Below, piece by piece: positions 17,268 through 25,338 of a stretch of DNA of 64,000 bases. The notes beneath the pieces were generated by a model. That model was not told the origin of the DNA, did no database searches, and worked only from the letters and a program-made list of their open reading frames with translations. The position numbers and the translations under genes are program-made. This stretch comes from DAOUKH01 sp034421515. GTDB lineage: Bacteria; Chloroflexota; Dehalococcoidia; SHYB01. Each line of letters opens with the position of its first letter. Position 1 is the first letter of the stretch. The stretch lies in NCBI GenBank assembly GCA_034421515.1, contig DAOUKH010000023.1, forward strand, positions 62,001 through 126,000, written 5' to 3'.

Positions 17268-18713
17268 ATGAATGTCATTTGGATCGTTGCGGACACCGTT
17301 CGTCAGGACCACGTCGGTGCGTACGGGAAGCGGGCCATGCACACGCCGGCGCTGGACTCGTTGGCGGCCAAGTCGATCCGGTTCGATAGGCACTACGCCG
17401 GCGCATTCCCCACGATGCCGGGGCGGGCCGACCATCACACGGGCCGTTGGACGCTGTCATACATGGGCTGGGGCCCGCTGCCGGACGAGGCGGTGACGTT
17501 GGCGCAAGTCCTGGGCCGTCAGGGATTTACGACGGCCGCCGTCGTCGATACGCCCTTCTACGTTCGCGGTGGGATGAACTACGACCAGGGCTTTGGCGGC
17601 TTCTTCATGAACCAAGGCCACTTGATGAGCGGCACCCACTGGGAAGAGGACCTCGACCCGCCGCCTCCGCGGCCGGGCCAACCGCCCCTTGTGGGCCATG
17701 CCACTCGGATGAACAGCCAGCACGAGTCCTGGGACCTGCGCGCCGCCTGGCGGTACGAGGAGGACCACTGCTCTCCGCGCACCTTCACGATGGCCATGCG
17801 ATGGCTGGAGCGGCACTACAAGGAGGACTTCTTCCTCTACGTGGACACATGGGACCCCCACGAGCCCTGGGATGCGCCTCCCTACTACACGGAACTCTAT
17901 TGGCCCGGCTACGACGGCGAGATCATCTACCCCATCTACGGCTACTGGCAGAAGGAGCCGGGCTTCTCAGAGGAGAAGCTGAAGAAGTCCCATGCCACCT
18001 ACTGCGGCTCGGTCTCCATGGTCGACACATGGATAGGCCACCTGATCAGGAAGGTCGAGAACCTGGGGCTGATGGAAAAGACCGCCATCATCTTCACCAC
18101 CGACCATGGCATCTACTTCGGGGAGCACGGCGGCCTCTTCGGGAAGATGTTCCAAGCCGACGGCGGTGCCATGGACTGGTTGGCGCCGGATGCGACCTGG
18201 GGCCCCAACCCGCTCTACGAGGAGAACATCCTGCTTCCGTTGATCATCCACGTTCCGGGAGTCACGCCCGGGAGCTACAACCAACTCACGTCGGCCGTGG
18301 ATGTCATGCCTACGGTGCTGGATGTCTTGGGACAGGATATCCCGGATTTCGTCGAAGGCATCTCGCTGTTGCCGAAGATACAGGATCTCTCGGCGCCGGG
18401 CCGGGACTTCGCCATTAGCAGCGAGCCCCTGACCAACCCCGGCGACCCCGTCCGCTACGTCGACAACGTGCTCCGGCGGAAGGGGCCGTACTCCACGATT
18501 ACCATCAACGCCGGCGACTGGGCGCTGCTCTACAACCCCGAGCCGGGGTTGTCCTCGTTGTATAACCTGCAATCGGACCCGCGGCAGGACCAGAACGTCA
18601 TTTCCGCCCGACCGGAGGTCGCCAAAGAGCTGCACCAGTACCTCGTCAAGTTCATGCGGGATACCAACGTCGCTCCCGATCTGCAGACGCCCCGCCTCGA
18701 CCTGAAGATTTAG
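17268..18713 (+). CDS. Sulfatase-family hydrolase, tandem paralogue, Thr at nucleophile site
   Basis: A 481-residue close relative of the preceding gene: same start (IWIVADTVRQDHVGAYG), same Thr49 in PTMPGRADHHTG instead of Cys/Ser, same TTDHGIYFGEHGG metal site and the shared WDPHEPWDAP and DPVRYVDN segments. The copies differ mainly around residues 120-150, where this one has a Pro-rich insertion (DLDPPPPRPGQPP). It starts 57 bp after the first copy behind a GTAGGGGAGACGG site. The pair clearly arose by duplication and may act on different but related esters. Confidence 0.88.
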   Translation: MNVIWIVADTVRQDHVGAYGKRAMHTPALDSLAAKSIRFDRHYAGAFPTMPGRADHHTGRWTLSYMGWGPLPDEAVTLAQVLGRQGFTTAAVVDTPFYVRGGMNYDQGFGGFFMNQGHLMSGTHWEEDLDPPPPRPGQPPLVGHATRMNSQHESWDLRAAWRYEEDHCSPRTFTMAMRWLERHYKEDFFLYVDTWDPHEPWDAPPYYTELYWPGYDGEIIYPIYGYWQKEPGFSEEKLKKSHATYCGSVSMVDTWIGHLIRKVENLGLMEKTAIIFTTDHGIYFGEHGGLFGKMFQADGGAMDWLAPDATWGPNPLYEENILLPLIIHVPGVTPGSYNQLTSAVDVMPTVLDVLGQDIPDFVEGISLLPKIQDLSAPGRDFAISSEPLTNPGDPVRYVDNVLRRKGPYSTITINAGDWALLYNPEPGLSSLYNLQSDPRQDQNVISARPEVAKELHQYLVKFMRDTNVAPDLQTPRLDLKI

Positions 18714-18906
18714 CGGAGGGCACAAATCCGCACGAGCTCCGCGCCGGCGTCCGTCGAGGGTAACAAGAGCGCCGCGCATGGGAGCGGCGGCAGTGGCCGT
18801 TACGGCCGGCCTAGCTCAGCGGGCCGCGGGGCCTGGGTCTCAGGGCCGGACTGCCGCCCCACAAGGCCGGCCGAGGACCGGATAGGAACAATCCAGGGCT
18901 AGCCCC
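18714..18906. other. GC-rich structured intergenic region
   Basis: 193 bp between the second sulfatase and the permease gene. It contains GGCCGTTACGGCC and two copies of the self-complementary GGCCGGCC near 18804 and 18865 that could pair across 69 bases. No promoter or gene is recognised. A tRNA-like stretch here was considered and rejected. Confidence 0.45.
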
Positions 18907-19866
18907 ATGCAGACCTATCTGACCCGGCGCCTCCTCCTGATGATTCCCACGGTGCTCGTGGTCTCGCTGGTCATCTTCTACATGTTCAGGCTCCTGCCGG
19001 GGGACGTTGCCCTGAACTTCCTCACCGACGGCGGCAGGCTGACGTTGGACCGCGACCAATACGACGCACTCCGCGCACAGCTCGGTCTGGACCGCCCGCT
19101 CTTCGCCCAATACCTGAACTGGCTTTGGGACATGGTGCGCCTCAACGGCGGCACGTCCCTGGTCACCGGCGAGCCCGTGTTCAACGACATCGCCAGGAAG
19201 CTCCCCGTGACGGCCGAGCTGGCCGCGCTTTCCCTGCTCATCAGCTTCGCGATCGCGATCCCCGTCGGAGTGATCGGGGCGATCAAGCAAGACTCCGTGT
19301 GGGACTACCTCGGCAGGACGTTCGCCATCTCCGGCTTGGCGATGCCGAATTTCCTGGTCGGCGCGCTCGTCTTCCTCGTCCTGGTGAAGTACTTCCAGTG
19401 GATCCCCCCTCTGGAATTCGTGTCGCTTACCGACGACCCGCTGGAGAATCTGACGCAACTGATCTTCCCCGCGTTGGTGCTGGGGCATAGCAATTCGGCC
19501 GCTTTGGCGAGGATGACGCGCTCCGCCATGTTGGAAGTCCTGCGTCAGGACTACGTACGCACCGCACGGGCAAAGGGGCTGCCTTCGCGCGTGGTCATCG
19601 GACGGCACTCGCTCCGTAATGCCTTGCTTCCGATTCTCACCGTAGCCGGCGTACAAGCCGGCACGTTGCTGGCTGGAGCAGTGATCGTGGAGGATATCTT
19701 CGTGCTCCCGGGTATCGGTTCGCGCATGGTCGACGCCATCTTTGGCCGGGAGTGGATTACGGTCCAAACGATCGTGACGCTGTTTGCCGTGATGATCTTG
19801 ACCCTGAACGTTGTGATCGATGCCCTGTACAGCTGGTTGGATCCGAGGATTCGGTACGAGACATGA
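18907..19866 (+). CDS. ABC transporter permease, DppB/OppB type
   Basis: A 319-residue permease with an N-terminal helix (RRLLLMIPTVLVVSLVIFYMF), the RLLPGD segment, six predicted helices and the coupling loop YVRTARAKGLPSRVVIGRHSLRNALLP. It ends DALYSWLDPRIRYE. Its start is 193 bp after the sulfatase, with no obvious promoter of its own, so it may be read from upstream. It is partner of the permease 12 bp downstream and, by position, of the 13711 binding protein. Confidence 0.92.
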   Translation: MQTYLTRRLLLMIPTVLVVSLVIFYMFRLLPGDVALNFLTDGGRLTLDRDQYDALRAQLGLDRPLFAQYLNWLWDMVRLNGGTSLVTGEPVFNDIARKLPVTAELAALSLLISFAIAIPVGVIGAIKQDSVWDYLGRTFAISGLAMPNFLVGALVFLVLVKYFQWIPPLEFVSLTDDPLENLTQLIFPALVLGHSNSAALARMTRSAMLEVLRQDYVRTARAKGLPSRVVIGRHSLRNALLPILTVAGVQAGTLLAGAVIVEDIFVLPGIGSRMVDAIFGREWITVQTIVTLFAVMILTLNVVIDALYSWLDPRIRYET

Positions 19867-19878
19867 CGGAGCGGTCTG

Positions 19879-20772
19879 GTGTCTAGCCGAAGGATGAGGA
19901 ACTTGGGCCGCGCGACGCTCAACGTACTTCGCACGGCCCGCGCGAAGCCGCTGGGAGCCGTTGGCGCCGTCGTCGTGTTCGTCGCCGCCGTGCTCGCGGT
20001 CTTCGGGCCCCTGATCGCTCCCTTCGACCCCCTAGAGCCGCACTACGACAATCTCTTCGAGGAGCCCGGCGGGACGTTTCTGCTCGGCACGGACAACTTT
20101 GGCCGCGATCAACTCAGCCGGCTCATCGTCGGCGCCCGGCCCGTGCTTTTTGTGGCGGTGGTCTCCGTGGTCGTGGGCAGCCTCATCGGGGCGTTCTTGG
20201 GGCTGGTCAGCGGTTTTCGCGGAGGGTGGGTAGACCTGGGAATACAGCGGGTCGTCGACGGGCTCCTCTCGTTGCCAACGCTGATCCTGGCCCTATCCAT
20301 TGTCTCTCTCTTGGGGCCTAGCGATATCAACGTCGTCATCGCTCTCGCGGTTGTCGTCGTGCCGATAGCGAGCCGGGTGGTGCGTTCGGTGACGCTGAGC
20401 GCCAAGGAAGAGGTCTACGTGGAAGCAGCCCGATCGCTGGGGGCCTCGGACGCAAGGATCATGTTCCGGCACATTGCGCCGAACACGCTGGCTTCCCTGA
20501 TGGTGCTCGTCACGAACCAGATTGGATGGGCGATCGTCGTCGTCGCGGCCCTGAGTTTCCTCGGCGTTGCCTCGCCGCCGCCTGAGCCCTCATGGGGGAG
20601 GATGCTCTCCGAAGGGGTCCGGCAGCACGCCAACACGGCGCCCTGGCTGACGATTTCCTCTGCCCTGTTCATCACCTTCGCCGTTTTCGGCTTCGCCGCC
20701 ATGGGCGACGCGGCACGCGATCTTCTCGACCCCAGACTCAGAGGCGCGGACGTTCGAGTGTCGGGGCCGTAG
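19879..20772 (+). CDS. ABC transporter permease, DppC/OppC type
   Basis: A 297-residue second channel subunit: first helix after RAKPLGAVGAVVVF, the FLLGTDNFGRDQLSRLIVGARP segment, and the coupling loop YVEAARSLGASDARIMFRHIAPN. It ends MGDAARDLLDPRLRG. The GTG start at 19879 has a GGAGCGG site close by; an ATG at 19894 is the alternative. It closes importer set 2; no ATPase gene follows. Confidence 0.92.
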   Translation: MSSRRMRNLGRATLNVLRTARAKPLGAVGAVVVFVAAVLAVFGPLIAPFDPLEPHYDNLFEEPGGTFLLGTDNFGRDQLSRLIVGARPVLFVAVVSVVVGSLIGAFLGLVSGFRGGWVDLGIQRVVDGLLSLPTLILALSIVSLLGPSDINVVIALAVVVVPIASRVVRSVTLSAKEEVYVEAARSLGASDARIMFRHIAPNTLASLMVLVTNQIGWAIVVVAALSFLGVASPPPEPSWGRMLSEGVRQHANTAPWLTISSALFITFAVFGFAAMGDAARDLLDPRLRGADVRVSGP

Positions 20773-20966
20773 TTCCGTACGGGGTTTAGCGCCCTTCCAG
20801 GAGCCGCGGGTCATCAGGCTTGCAAGCATCGCTGTCAGAGAACCCGTTGAAGGATGCAGGCGATTTCGAGGTCTCACCCGGCACAGGGCATGCGACGATT
20901 CCGCGCGGCTGGTCGTCAAATCGGCGTGATGGTCCTCACGCCCGCGAGAAGGGGAAGGCGCAATCC

Positions 20967-20995
20967 TTGACGGTCATTGTCACGGCCGCTAGTTT
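20967..20995 (+). promoter_or_regulatory. Sigma70-type promoter of the VOC gene
   Basis: TTGACG (20967-20972), 17 bp, TAGTTT (20990-20995), about 45 bp before the ATG at 21041, which has a GGGAGGCGGG ribosome site. Confidence 0.55.
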
Positions 20996-21040
20996 CATTT
21001 CGGTTGGCTCGGCGGACTAGCCGGGAGATGGGAGGCGGGA

Positions 21041-21442
21041 ATGGTGCAGGTGTTGGAGCTCGATCACATCGCCCTCAACGTGCGTGACATGGATGCCGCT
21101 TTGGCGTTCTACGTGGACTTGCTCGGTTTGGAGTGCCTGAGGTTGGAAGAGTTCAGAAGGGGCGAGGTACCCTTCGTTTCCGCTCGGGTTACCGGCGACA
21201 CGATCCTCGATTTCTTCCCGCATGAGGGACCTGTGGAAGGCCAGAATCAGGACCACTTTTGCTTCGTCATCGCCGAGACGGACATGCATGCCTTGTCGAG
21301 GCGGCTCCGCGACCGGAAGGTACCGATCGTGCAGGACGTGATAGACCGTTGGGGCGCGCGTGGCATGGGGGTATCGCTCTACGTCAACGATCCCGACGGC
21401 AACATGGTGGAGCTTCGCTGCTACAAGGCGACGCAGGCGTAG
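21041..21442 (+). CDS. VOC-family (glyoxalase/dioxygenase fold) protein
   Basis: A 133-residue single-domain vicinal-oxygen-chelate protein with a plausible metal set: His9 (LDHIALNV), His72 (QDHFCFVI) and Glu124 (NMVELRC). Family members include glyoxalase I, methylmalonyl-CoA epimerase, ring-cleavage dioxygenases and fosfomycin-resistance enzymes; the sequence does not decide between them. It stands alone with its own promoter, and its stop is 6 bp from the convergent ketopantoate-reductase-like gene. Confidence 0.88.
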   Translation: MVQVLELDHIALNVRDMDAALAFYVDLLGLECLRLEEFRRGEVPFVSARVTGDTILDFFPHEGPVEGQNQDHFCFVIAETDMHALSRRLRDRKVPIVQDVIDRWGARGMGVSLYVNDPDGNMVELRCYKATQA

Positions 21443-21448
21443 AGGAAG

Positions 21449-22495
21449 TTACCGCGCAAGCTCGCGCTGTATCAGCCCGAGGTTTGAAGGGCTGGGAGTG
21501 AGTCCTCCGGCTTCGACCCGCTTGATGAGCGCGGTGATCGCCGCGTTGGCCGGCGCGGGGACGTCGACTTCCTTGGCTCTGGCGGCCACGTACCCGTTCA
21601 GGAAGTCGATCTCGGTCTTTCGTCCTTTCAGGATGTCTTGAAGTAGCGAGGCTCGGGTCTCTTCTGCCGCCTTGGCGCCCTGAAGCATCATGGCCTTTTC
21701 GACCCTGCGGACATCGCGGCCCTCCGCGGCGTCGGCGAAAGCGCGCGCCGGCAGGCCGCGAATCTCACCGATTCGATAGCCGAGCGCCTCGCCCACCCGC
21801 ACGACCTCGCCTCCCAGCCTGAGGGCAATTCCGCGTGCGGTCGGGTCGTGCGTCATCGTCTTCGTCGTCATCGTGGTCAAGCCGGCGAGCGCGTTCGACA
21901 TACAGTTCATCACCAGCTTCGACCAACGTTCGCCCATGATGTTGTCGGAGACGCGTGACTTGCCCACGGAACTCATGATGCCGGCCAACTCCTCGATCCG
22001 GGGGGTGACCCTCCCGTCCCGTTCGCCGACCGTCCAGGCGATGCGGTCGGGCAGGTTGTTCCGGCTGGGACGCCCCGGCCCGCCCAGGCTCGCCGTCAGC
22101 GTGACGACACAGGGGATTTCGCGATGTTGCCCCACCATTCCGGCGATGAGGTCGTCGCACATTCCGTTCTGGCAGCCAACAACATAGCCGTCTTCCTTCA
22201 GATACGGTTCGATGAGCTTCGCCGACCACTGCGTGTCATAACCCTTGACGGCGAGGAAGACGACATCGAACGGCTCTCTCACGGTGCAGACCTCGAAGAG
22301 GTGCAGCGCCTTCACCGCTATGTCGAAGGTGTCGTCTTCGCGGGTCGATAGGCGGAGGCCGTTGGCTTTCATGGCCTCCACGTGCTCAGGCCACTGATCG
22401 ATGAGGGTGACGTCTTCGCCCGCCATGGTCAGGTAGCCGCCAAGGCTTCCGCCAATCCCTCCGGCACCGACAATGGCCAAGCGTTTTCGTGTCAT
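21449..22495 (-). CDS. Ketopantoate reductase-family (PanE/ApbA) oxidoreductase
   Basis: A 348-residue two-domain NAD(P)-dependent reductase. The Rossmann motif GAGGIGG is at 10-16, followed by FLAVKGYDT (catalytic-Lys region) and the C-terminal helical domain with GERWSKLVMNC. The family includes pantoate synthesis, but with no panB or panC here and SDR and amidase neighbours, a catabolic 2-oxoacid reductase is as likely. The ATG at 22495 is 10 bp after the stop of the upstream SDR, with an AGGGA site, so the two form an operon. The longer frame to 22528 overlaps that SDR. Confidence 0.88.
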   Translation of the reverse strand: MTRKRLAIVGAGGIGGSLGGYLTMAGEDVTLIDQWPEHVEAMKANGLRLSTREDDTFDIAVKALHLFEVCTVREPFDVVFLAVKGYDTQWSAKLIEPYLKEDGYVVGCQNGMCDDLIAGMVGQHREIPCVVTLTASLGGPGRPSRNNLPDRIAWTVGERDGRVTPRIEELAGIMSSVGKSRVSDNIMGERWSKLVMNCMSNALAGLTTMTTKTMTHDPTARGIALRLGGEVVRVGEALGYRIGEIRGLPARAFADAAEGRDVRRVEKAMMLQGAKAAEETRASLLQDILKGRKTEIDFLNGYVAARAKEVDVPAPANAAITALIKRVEAGGLTPSPSNLGLIQRELAR

Positions 22496-22505
22496 ACGTC
22501 CCTGC

Positions 22506-23318
22506 TTACGGCATCCACTCCCCGCCATTTACGTGGATGGTCTGCCCGACGATGAAGTCGGCGTCGTCGGAGCACAGGTAGAGGATGGCCGCGGCCACGT
22601 CACCGGGCCGGCCGATCCTGCCGCGAGGGATGCGCTGGAGGCGGGCCTTCATTGCTTCGGAGTCTTCGCCGGCGCGCTCGGCCTCCCGTTCCGCCGTCAT
22701 GATGGAGCCGGGCACGACACAGTTGACGACCACGCCGTTGGCCACGACTTCCACCGCCAGGGCCCGCGTGAACCCGACGAGGCCGGCCTTGGCGCCGGCG
22801 TAGTGCGTGAGTACGCGGCCCCGGAGCCACGGCTGGCCGCTCATGGCGATGCTGCCCACGGTCACGATACGCCCTTCCCGGCGCGGCTCCATGGCGACGA
22901 CAGCGGCACGGCACAGGGCGAAGACGCTGCGAAGGTTGTTCGCCATGACGCGGTCCCATTCGGCGTCGGAGAGGTTGTCGATGGTGAGCCTGGTCTCGGG
23001 CATCTTCAGTCCGGGGAGCGTCCGGCCGATATTGCCGTGGATTGCGGCGAGCGCGTAAATGGGGCCGAAGGACCGTTCGGCCGAAGCGATCACCGCCTCC
23101 GCGCTATCCGGCTTGTTGAGGTCGGCGGCGAAGGCTTCTACCTGGGCGCCCTGGGCGGTCAGGTCGCCGGCCAAACGGGAGACTGGATCATCTAGGACGT
23201 CGGTCGCCAGAACCGATGCCCCTTCCATGGCGAACCGCCGGGCGGTCTCCGCCCCGATGGGTCCGCCTGCGCCCGTGACGATGACGGTTCGGCCTTCGAA
23301 TTGGCGGCCCGGCTTCAT
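22506..23318 (-). CDS. Short-chain dehydrogenase/reductase (SDR)
   Basis: A 270-residue classical SDR: nucleotide motif TGAGGPIG (15-22), a catalytic Ser in VGSIAMSG (Ser156), and Tyr173-x3-Lys177. It ends with the usual VNGGEWMP. The active site is intact, so it should oxidise a secondary alcohol or reduce a ketone with NAD(P)H. The ATG at 23318 follows GGGAGC; the longer frame to 23384 would cross its own promoter. It is first in a unit with the ketopantoate-reductase-like gene and divergent from the amidase at 23415. Confidence 0.9.
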   Translation of the reverse strand: MKPGRQFEGRTVIVTGAGGPIGAETARRFAMEGASVLATDVLDDPVSRLAGDLTAQGAQVEAFAADLNKPDSAEAVIASAERSFGPIYALAAIHGNIGRTLPGLKMPETRLTIDNLSDAEWDRVMANNLRSVFALCRAAVVAMEPRREGRIVTVGSIAMSGQPWLRGRVLTHYAGAKAGLVGFTRALAVEVVANGVVVNCVVPGSIMTAEREAERAGEDSEAMKARLQRIPRGRIGRPGDVAAAILYLCSDDADFIVGQTIHVNGGEWMP

Positions 23319-23348
23319 AGTTCGCGTTGCTCCCAGGGTTCGATCCGC

Positions 23349-23377
23349 ACGATAGAGTCGCCTTGACCCTCCGTCAA
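23349..23377 (-). promoter_or_regulatory. Sigma70-type promoter of the SDR operon
   Basis: Read on the minus strand: TTGACG (23377-23372), 17 bp, TATCGT (23354-23349). Its -35 lies back to back with that of the plus-strand promoter at 23363, inside an inverted repeat. Confidence 0.55.
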
Positions 23378-23379
23378 GG
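23361..23379. promoter_or_regulatory. Inverted repeat between divergent -35 boxes
   Basis: CCTTGAC, 5 bp, GTCAAGG. Both divergent -35 hexamers fall in its arms. It may simply reflect the two promoters, or be an operator controlling both genes. Confidence 0.45.
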
Positions 23380-23391
23380 TGCACCTACGCT
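23363..23391 (+). promoter_or_regulatory. Sigma70-type promoter of the GatA-like amidase
   Basis: TTGACC (23363-23368), 17 bp, TACGCT (23386-23391). The ATG follows at 23415, giving a very short leader with a weak GAGG site. Confidence 0.45.
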
Positions 23392-23414
23392 GCGGTATCC
23401 ACGAGGTCTTTCAC

Positions 23415-24842
23415 ATGAGCGCGACCGAGCTTTGCCGCCTGACGTTGGGCGAGCAGTCGAGGCTGATCGAGAGCGGGAGGATTTCTCCTGTCGAGCTCAC
23501 GCAGGCGTGCCTCGACCAGATTGACGCCACGGACGCCTTGATGCGGGCGTTCATCACCGTGACGGGAGACGAAGCTCTGCGCGACGCCAAGCAAGCGGAG
23601 CCGGCCATTGTGCGAGGTGGTCGCCTAGGGCCCCTCCACGGCGTGCCGATGGCGGTAAAGGACCTAATCGACGTGAAGGGAGCCCGCACCACGTGCGGGT
23701 CTCAGACCCAGCCCGATTTCGTTGCGGAGGCCGACGCGACGAGTGTTCGGCGGCTGCGGCAGGCCGGGGCCGTGATCGTGGGCAAGACGAACCTCAATGA
23801 GTTCGCGCTGGGGGCAACGGGCCAGAACCCGCACTACGGTGACACGAAGAACCCCTGGGACCGGCGCCGTATCTCCGGCGGCTCCAGCGGCGGCTCGGGC
23901 GCCGCCGTGGCGTCCGGATCCTGTGCTGCCGCCCTGGGAACCGACACGGGCGGGTCGGTGCGCATTCCGGCGGCGCTATGCGGCGTTGTGGGAATCAAGC
24001 CCACCTACGGCCGGATCAGCGTGCACGGCGTGGCGGCGTTGTCATGGTCGCTCGACCATGTTGGAGTGCTCGCGCGCGGGGTAGAGGACGCCGCGCTGGT
24101 CCTGAACGAGCTCTGCGGCCCCGATCCCGCCGACCCGACCTCCCTGGACGTTCCCACGCCCGACTTCACCGCGGATATCCGAAGCGGGGCGGGGACGATG
24201 ACGATCGGCGTGCCCCAGGAATTCGTTTGGGACATGTTGACGGCCGACGTCGAGGTGGCGGTCCGTGAGGGTATCGAGACGCTTCGGGCCTGCGGAGCTG
24301 CGGTCCGTGACGTTTCCCTGCCGCTTTTTGCCACAACCACGGAGGTGTCCGCTCCCATCCTGGGCGCCGAGGCCTTCTCGGTGTATCGGGACGTTATCGA
24401 GAACCACGGCGACATGATCGACCCCGTGGTGAAAGCGCGATTCGATCTGGGGGCCGGCGTTTCCGCAGTCGCTTACATCACGGCGCAGCGAGACCGCGCC
24501 GCTCTGAGAGCACAGGTCAACCGGGCGCTGAAGGATGTGGATGTTCTGGCGTTCCCGACCTGCGCGGCGGCCGCAGCGGAATTTGGACAGACGGAGGTGG
24601 CGATTCGGGACGGATCAATGCCGGCGCTCGATTCCCTGACGCGGCTGACCCGCCTGTCCAATCTCACGGGATTCCCCTCGATCTCAGTCTGTTGCGGCTT
24701 CGGGCAAGACGGCATGCCCATCGGCATGCAACTAGTCGGCCGGCCGCTCGATGAAGCAACCCTCATCAGGGTTGCGTATGCCTATGAACAGGCGACGGAC
24801 TGGCACATCCGTGCGCCCGACCTTTCTCCGTTCGCCGATTGA
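23415..24842 (+). CDS. Amidase, GatA-like
   Basis: A 475-residue amidase-signature enzyme with the full triad: Lys82 (MAVKDLIDVKGARTTCGS), cis-Ser157 in GGSSGG and Ser181 in GTDTGGSVRIPA. It resembles the GatA subunit of Asp-tRNA/Glu-tRNA amidotransferase, but no gatB or gatC is nearby, so a free-standing catabolic amidase is more likely. The ATG at 23415 fits the promoter and the family N-terminus. It is divergent from the SDR/reductase pair, which could act on its acid product. Confidence 0.9.
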   Translation: MSATELCRLTLGEQSRLIESGRISPVELTQACLDQIDATDALMRAFITVTGDEALRDAKQAEPAIVRGGRLGPLHGVPMAVKDLIDVKGARTTCGSQTQPDFVAEADATSVRRLRQAGAVIVGKTNLNEFALGATGQNPHYGDTKNPWDRRRISGGSSGGSGAAVASGSCAAALGTDTGGSVRIPAALCGVVGIKPTYGRISVHGVAALSWSLDHVGVLARGVEDAALVLNELCGPDPADPTSLDVPTPDFTADIRSGAGTMTIGVPQEFVWDMLTADVEVAVREGIETLRACGAAVRDVSLPLFATTTEVSAPILGAEAFSVYRDVIENHGDMIDPVVKARFDLGAGVSAVAYITAQRDRAALRAQVNRALKDVDVLAFPTCAAAAAEFGQTEVAIRDGSMPALDSLTRLTRLSNLTGFPSISVCCGFGQDGMPIGMQLVGRPLDEATLIRVAYAYEQATDWHIRAPDLSPFAD

Positions 24843-24868
24843 CTCGAACCCAAGACTCCTTGTAGGCT
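24839..24868 (+). promoter_or_regulatory. Probable promoter of the first ASCH-like gene
   Basis: TTGACT (24839-24844, overlapping the amidase stop), 18 bp, TAGGCT (24863-24868). The ATG at 24901 follows after a GGTGGGGG site. Confidence 0.45.
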
Positions 24869-24900
24869 CGGCTGCCGGGATCTCTGGTGGGGGTGCGTTC

Positions 24901-25338
24901 ATGCTGCTCGTCAAGTCCTATTGGGTGATACCGCCGATCGTCGACGGGACGAAGAGTCAGACCAGACGGTTCGAAGACCCGAAGGTCGAGCCCGGCACGA
25001 TTCACGCGGCCAAGCGCTTCAAATCCGATCCGGCGTTCGCTCGGGTGCGTATCAAGCGGGTCTGGAGGGAGCCGCTAGGGGCCATCACCGACGAGGACGC
25101 CAGAGCGGAGGCGTACAACGACCGAGTCGACTTCCTAAGGGGCATCTGCCGGGCGCATTGCAACCGCGGGACGCTCGGCAAGACGCCGAGGGAGTGGATG
25201 CAACTCCTCGACGACATGATCGCCGGTAGGGACAAGGGGCCGACGATCTGGGCGGTGGAGTTCGAACACGTCCAGACGCTATGGGACCCTTCGGCCGGTG
25301 AGCCGAGGCCTCCGAAACGGAAGCGCGCTAGAGCCTAA
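24901..25338 (+). CDS. ASCH/PUA-like domain protein
   Basis: A 145-residue protein resembling the ASCH (ASC-1 homology) fold: an N-terminal strand, a VDGTKSQTRRF turn (compare the family G-x-K-T-x-x-x-R), PGTIH, a central basic strand ARVRIKRVWREPLGAITDEDARAEAY, and a tryptophan-rich end (TIWAVEFEHV). ASCH proteins bind RNA or modified nucleosides, and some are N4-acetylcytidine amidohydrolases. A diverged paralogue with the same IxRVWxxPLGxxTxEDAxxxxY core is at 26567. Its last 11 bp overlap the convergent CapA gene. Recognition is by pattern, so moderate confidence in the fold. Confidence 0.7.
   Translation: MLLVKSYWVIPPIVDGTKSQTRRFEDPKVEPGTIHAAKRFKSDPAFARVRIKRVWREPLGAITDEDARAEAYNDRVDFLRGICRAHCNRGTLGKTPREWMQLLDDMIAGRDKGPTIWAVEFEHVQTLWDPSAGEPRPPKRKRARA

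Noticed and set aside
18804..18872. tRNA-like stretch (GGCCGGC, CTAGCTCAGCGGG, then GCCGGCC)
   Set aside because: The ends can pair and the D-arm wording is suggestive, but there is no T-arm with GTTC-x-A, no proper anticodon stem and the length is only 69 bases.
20820..21020. 66-codon frame in the gap before the VOC gene
   Set aside because: It has no ribosome site, no recognisable features, and it covers the promoter of the VOC gene.
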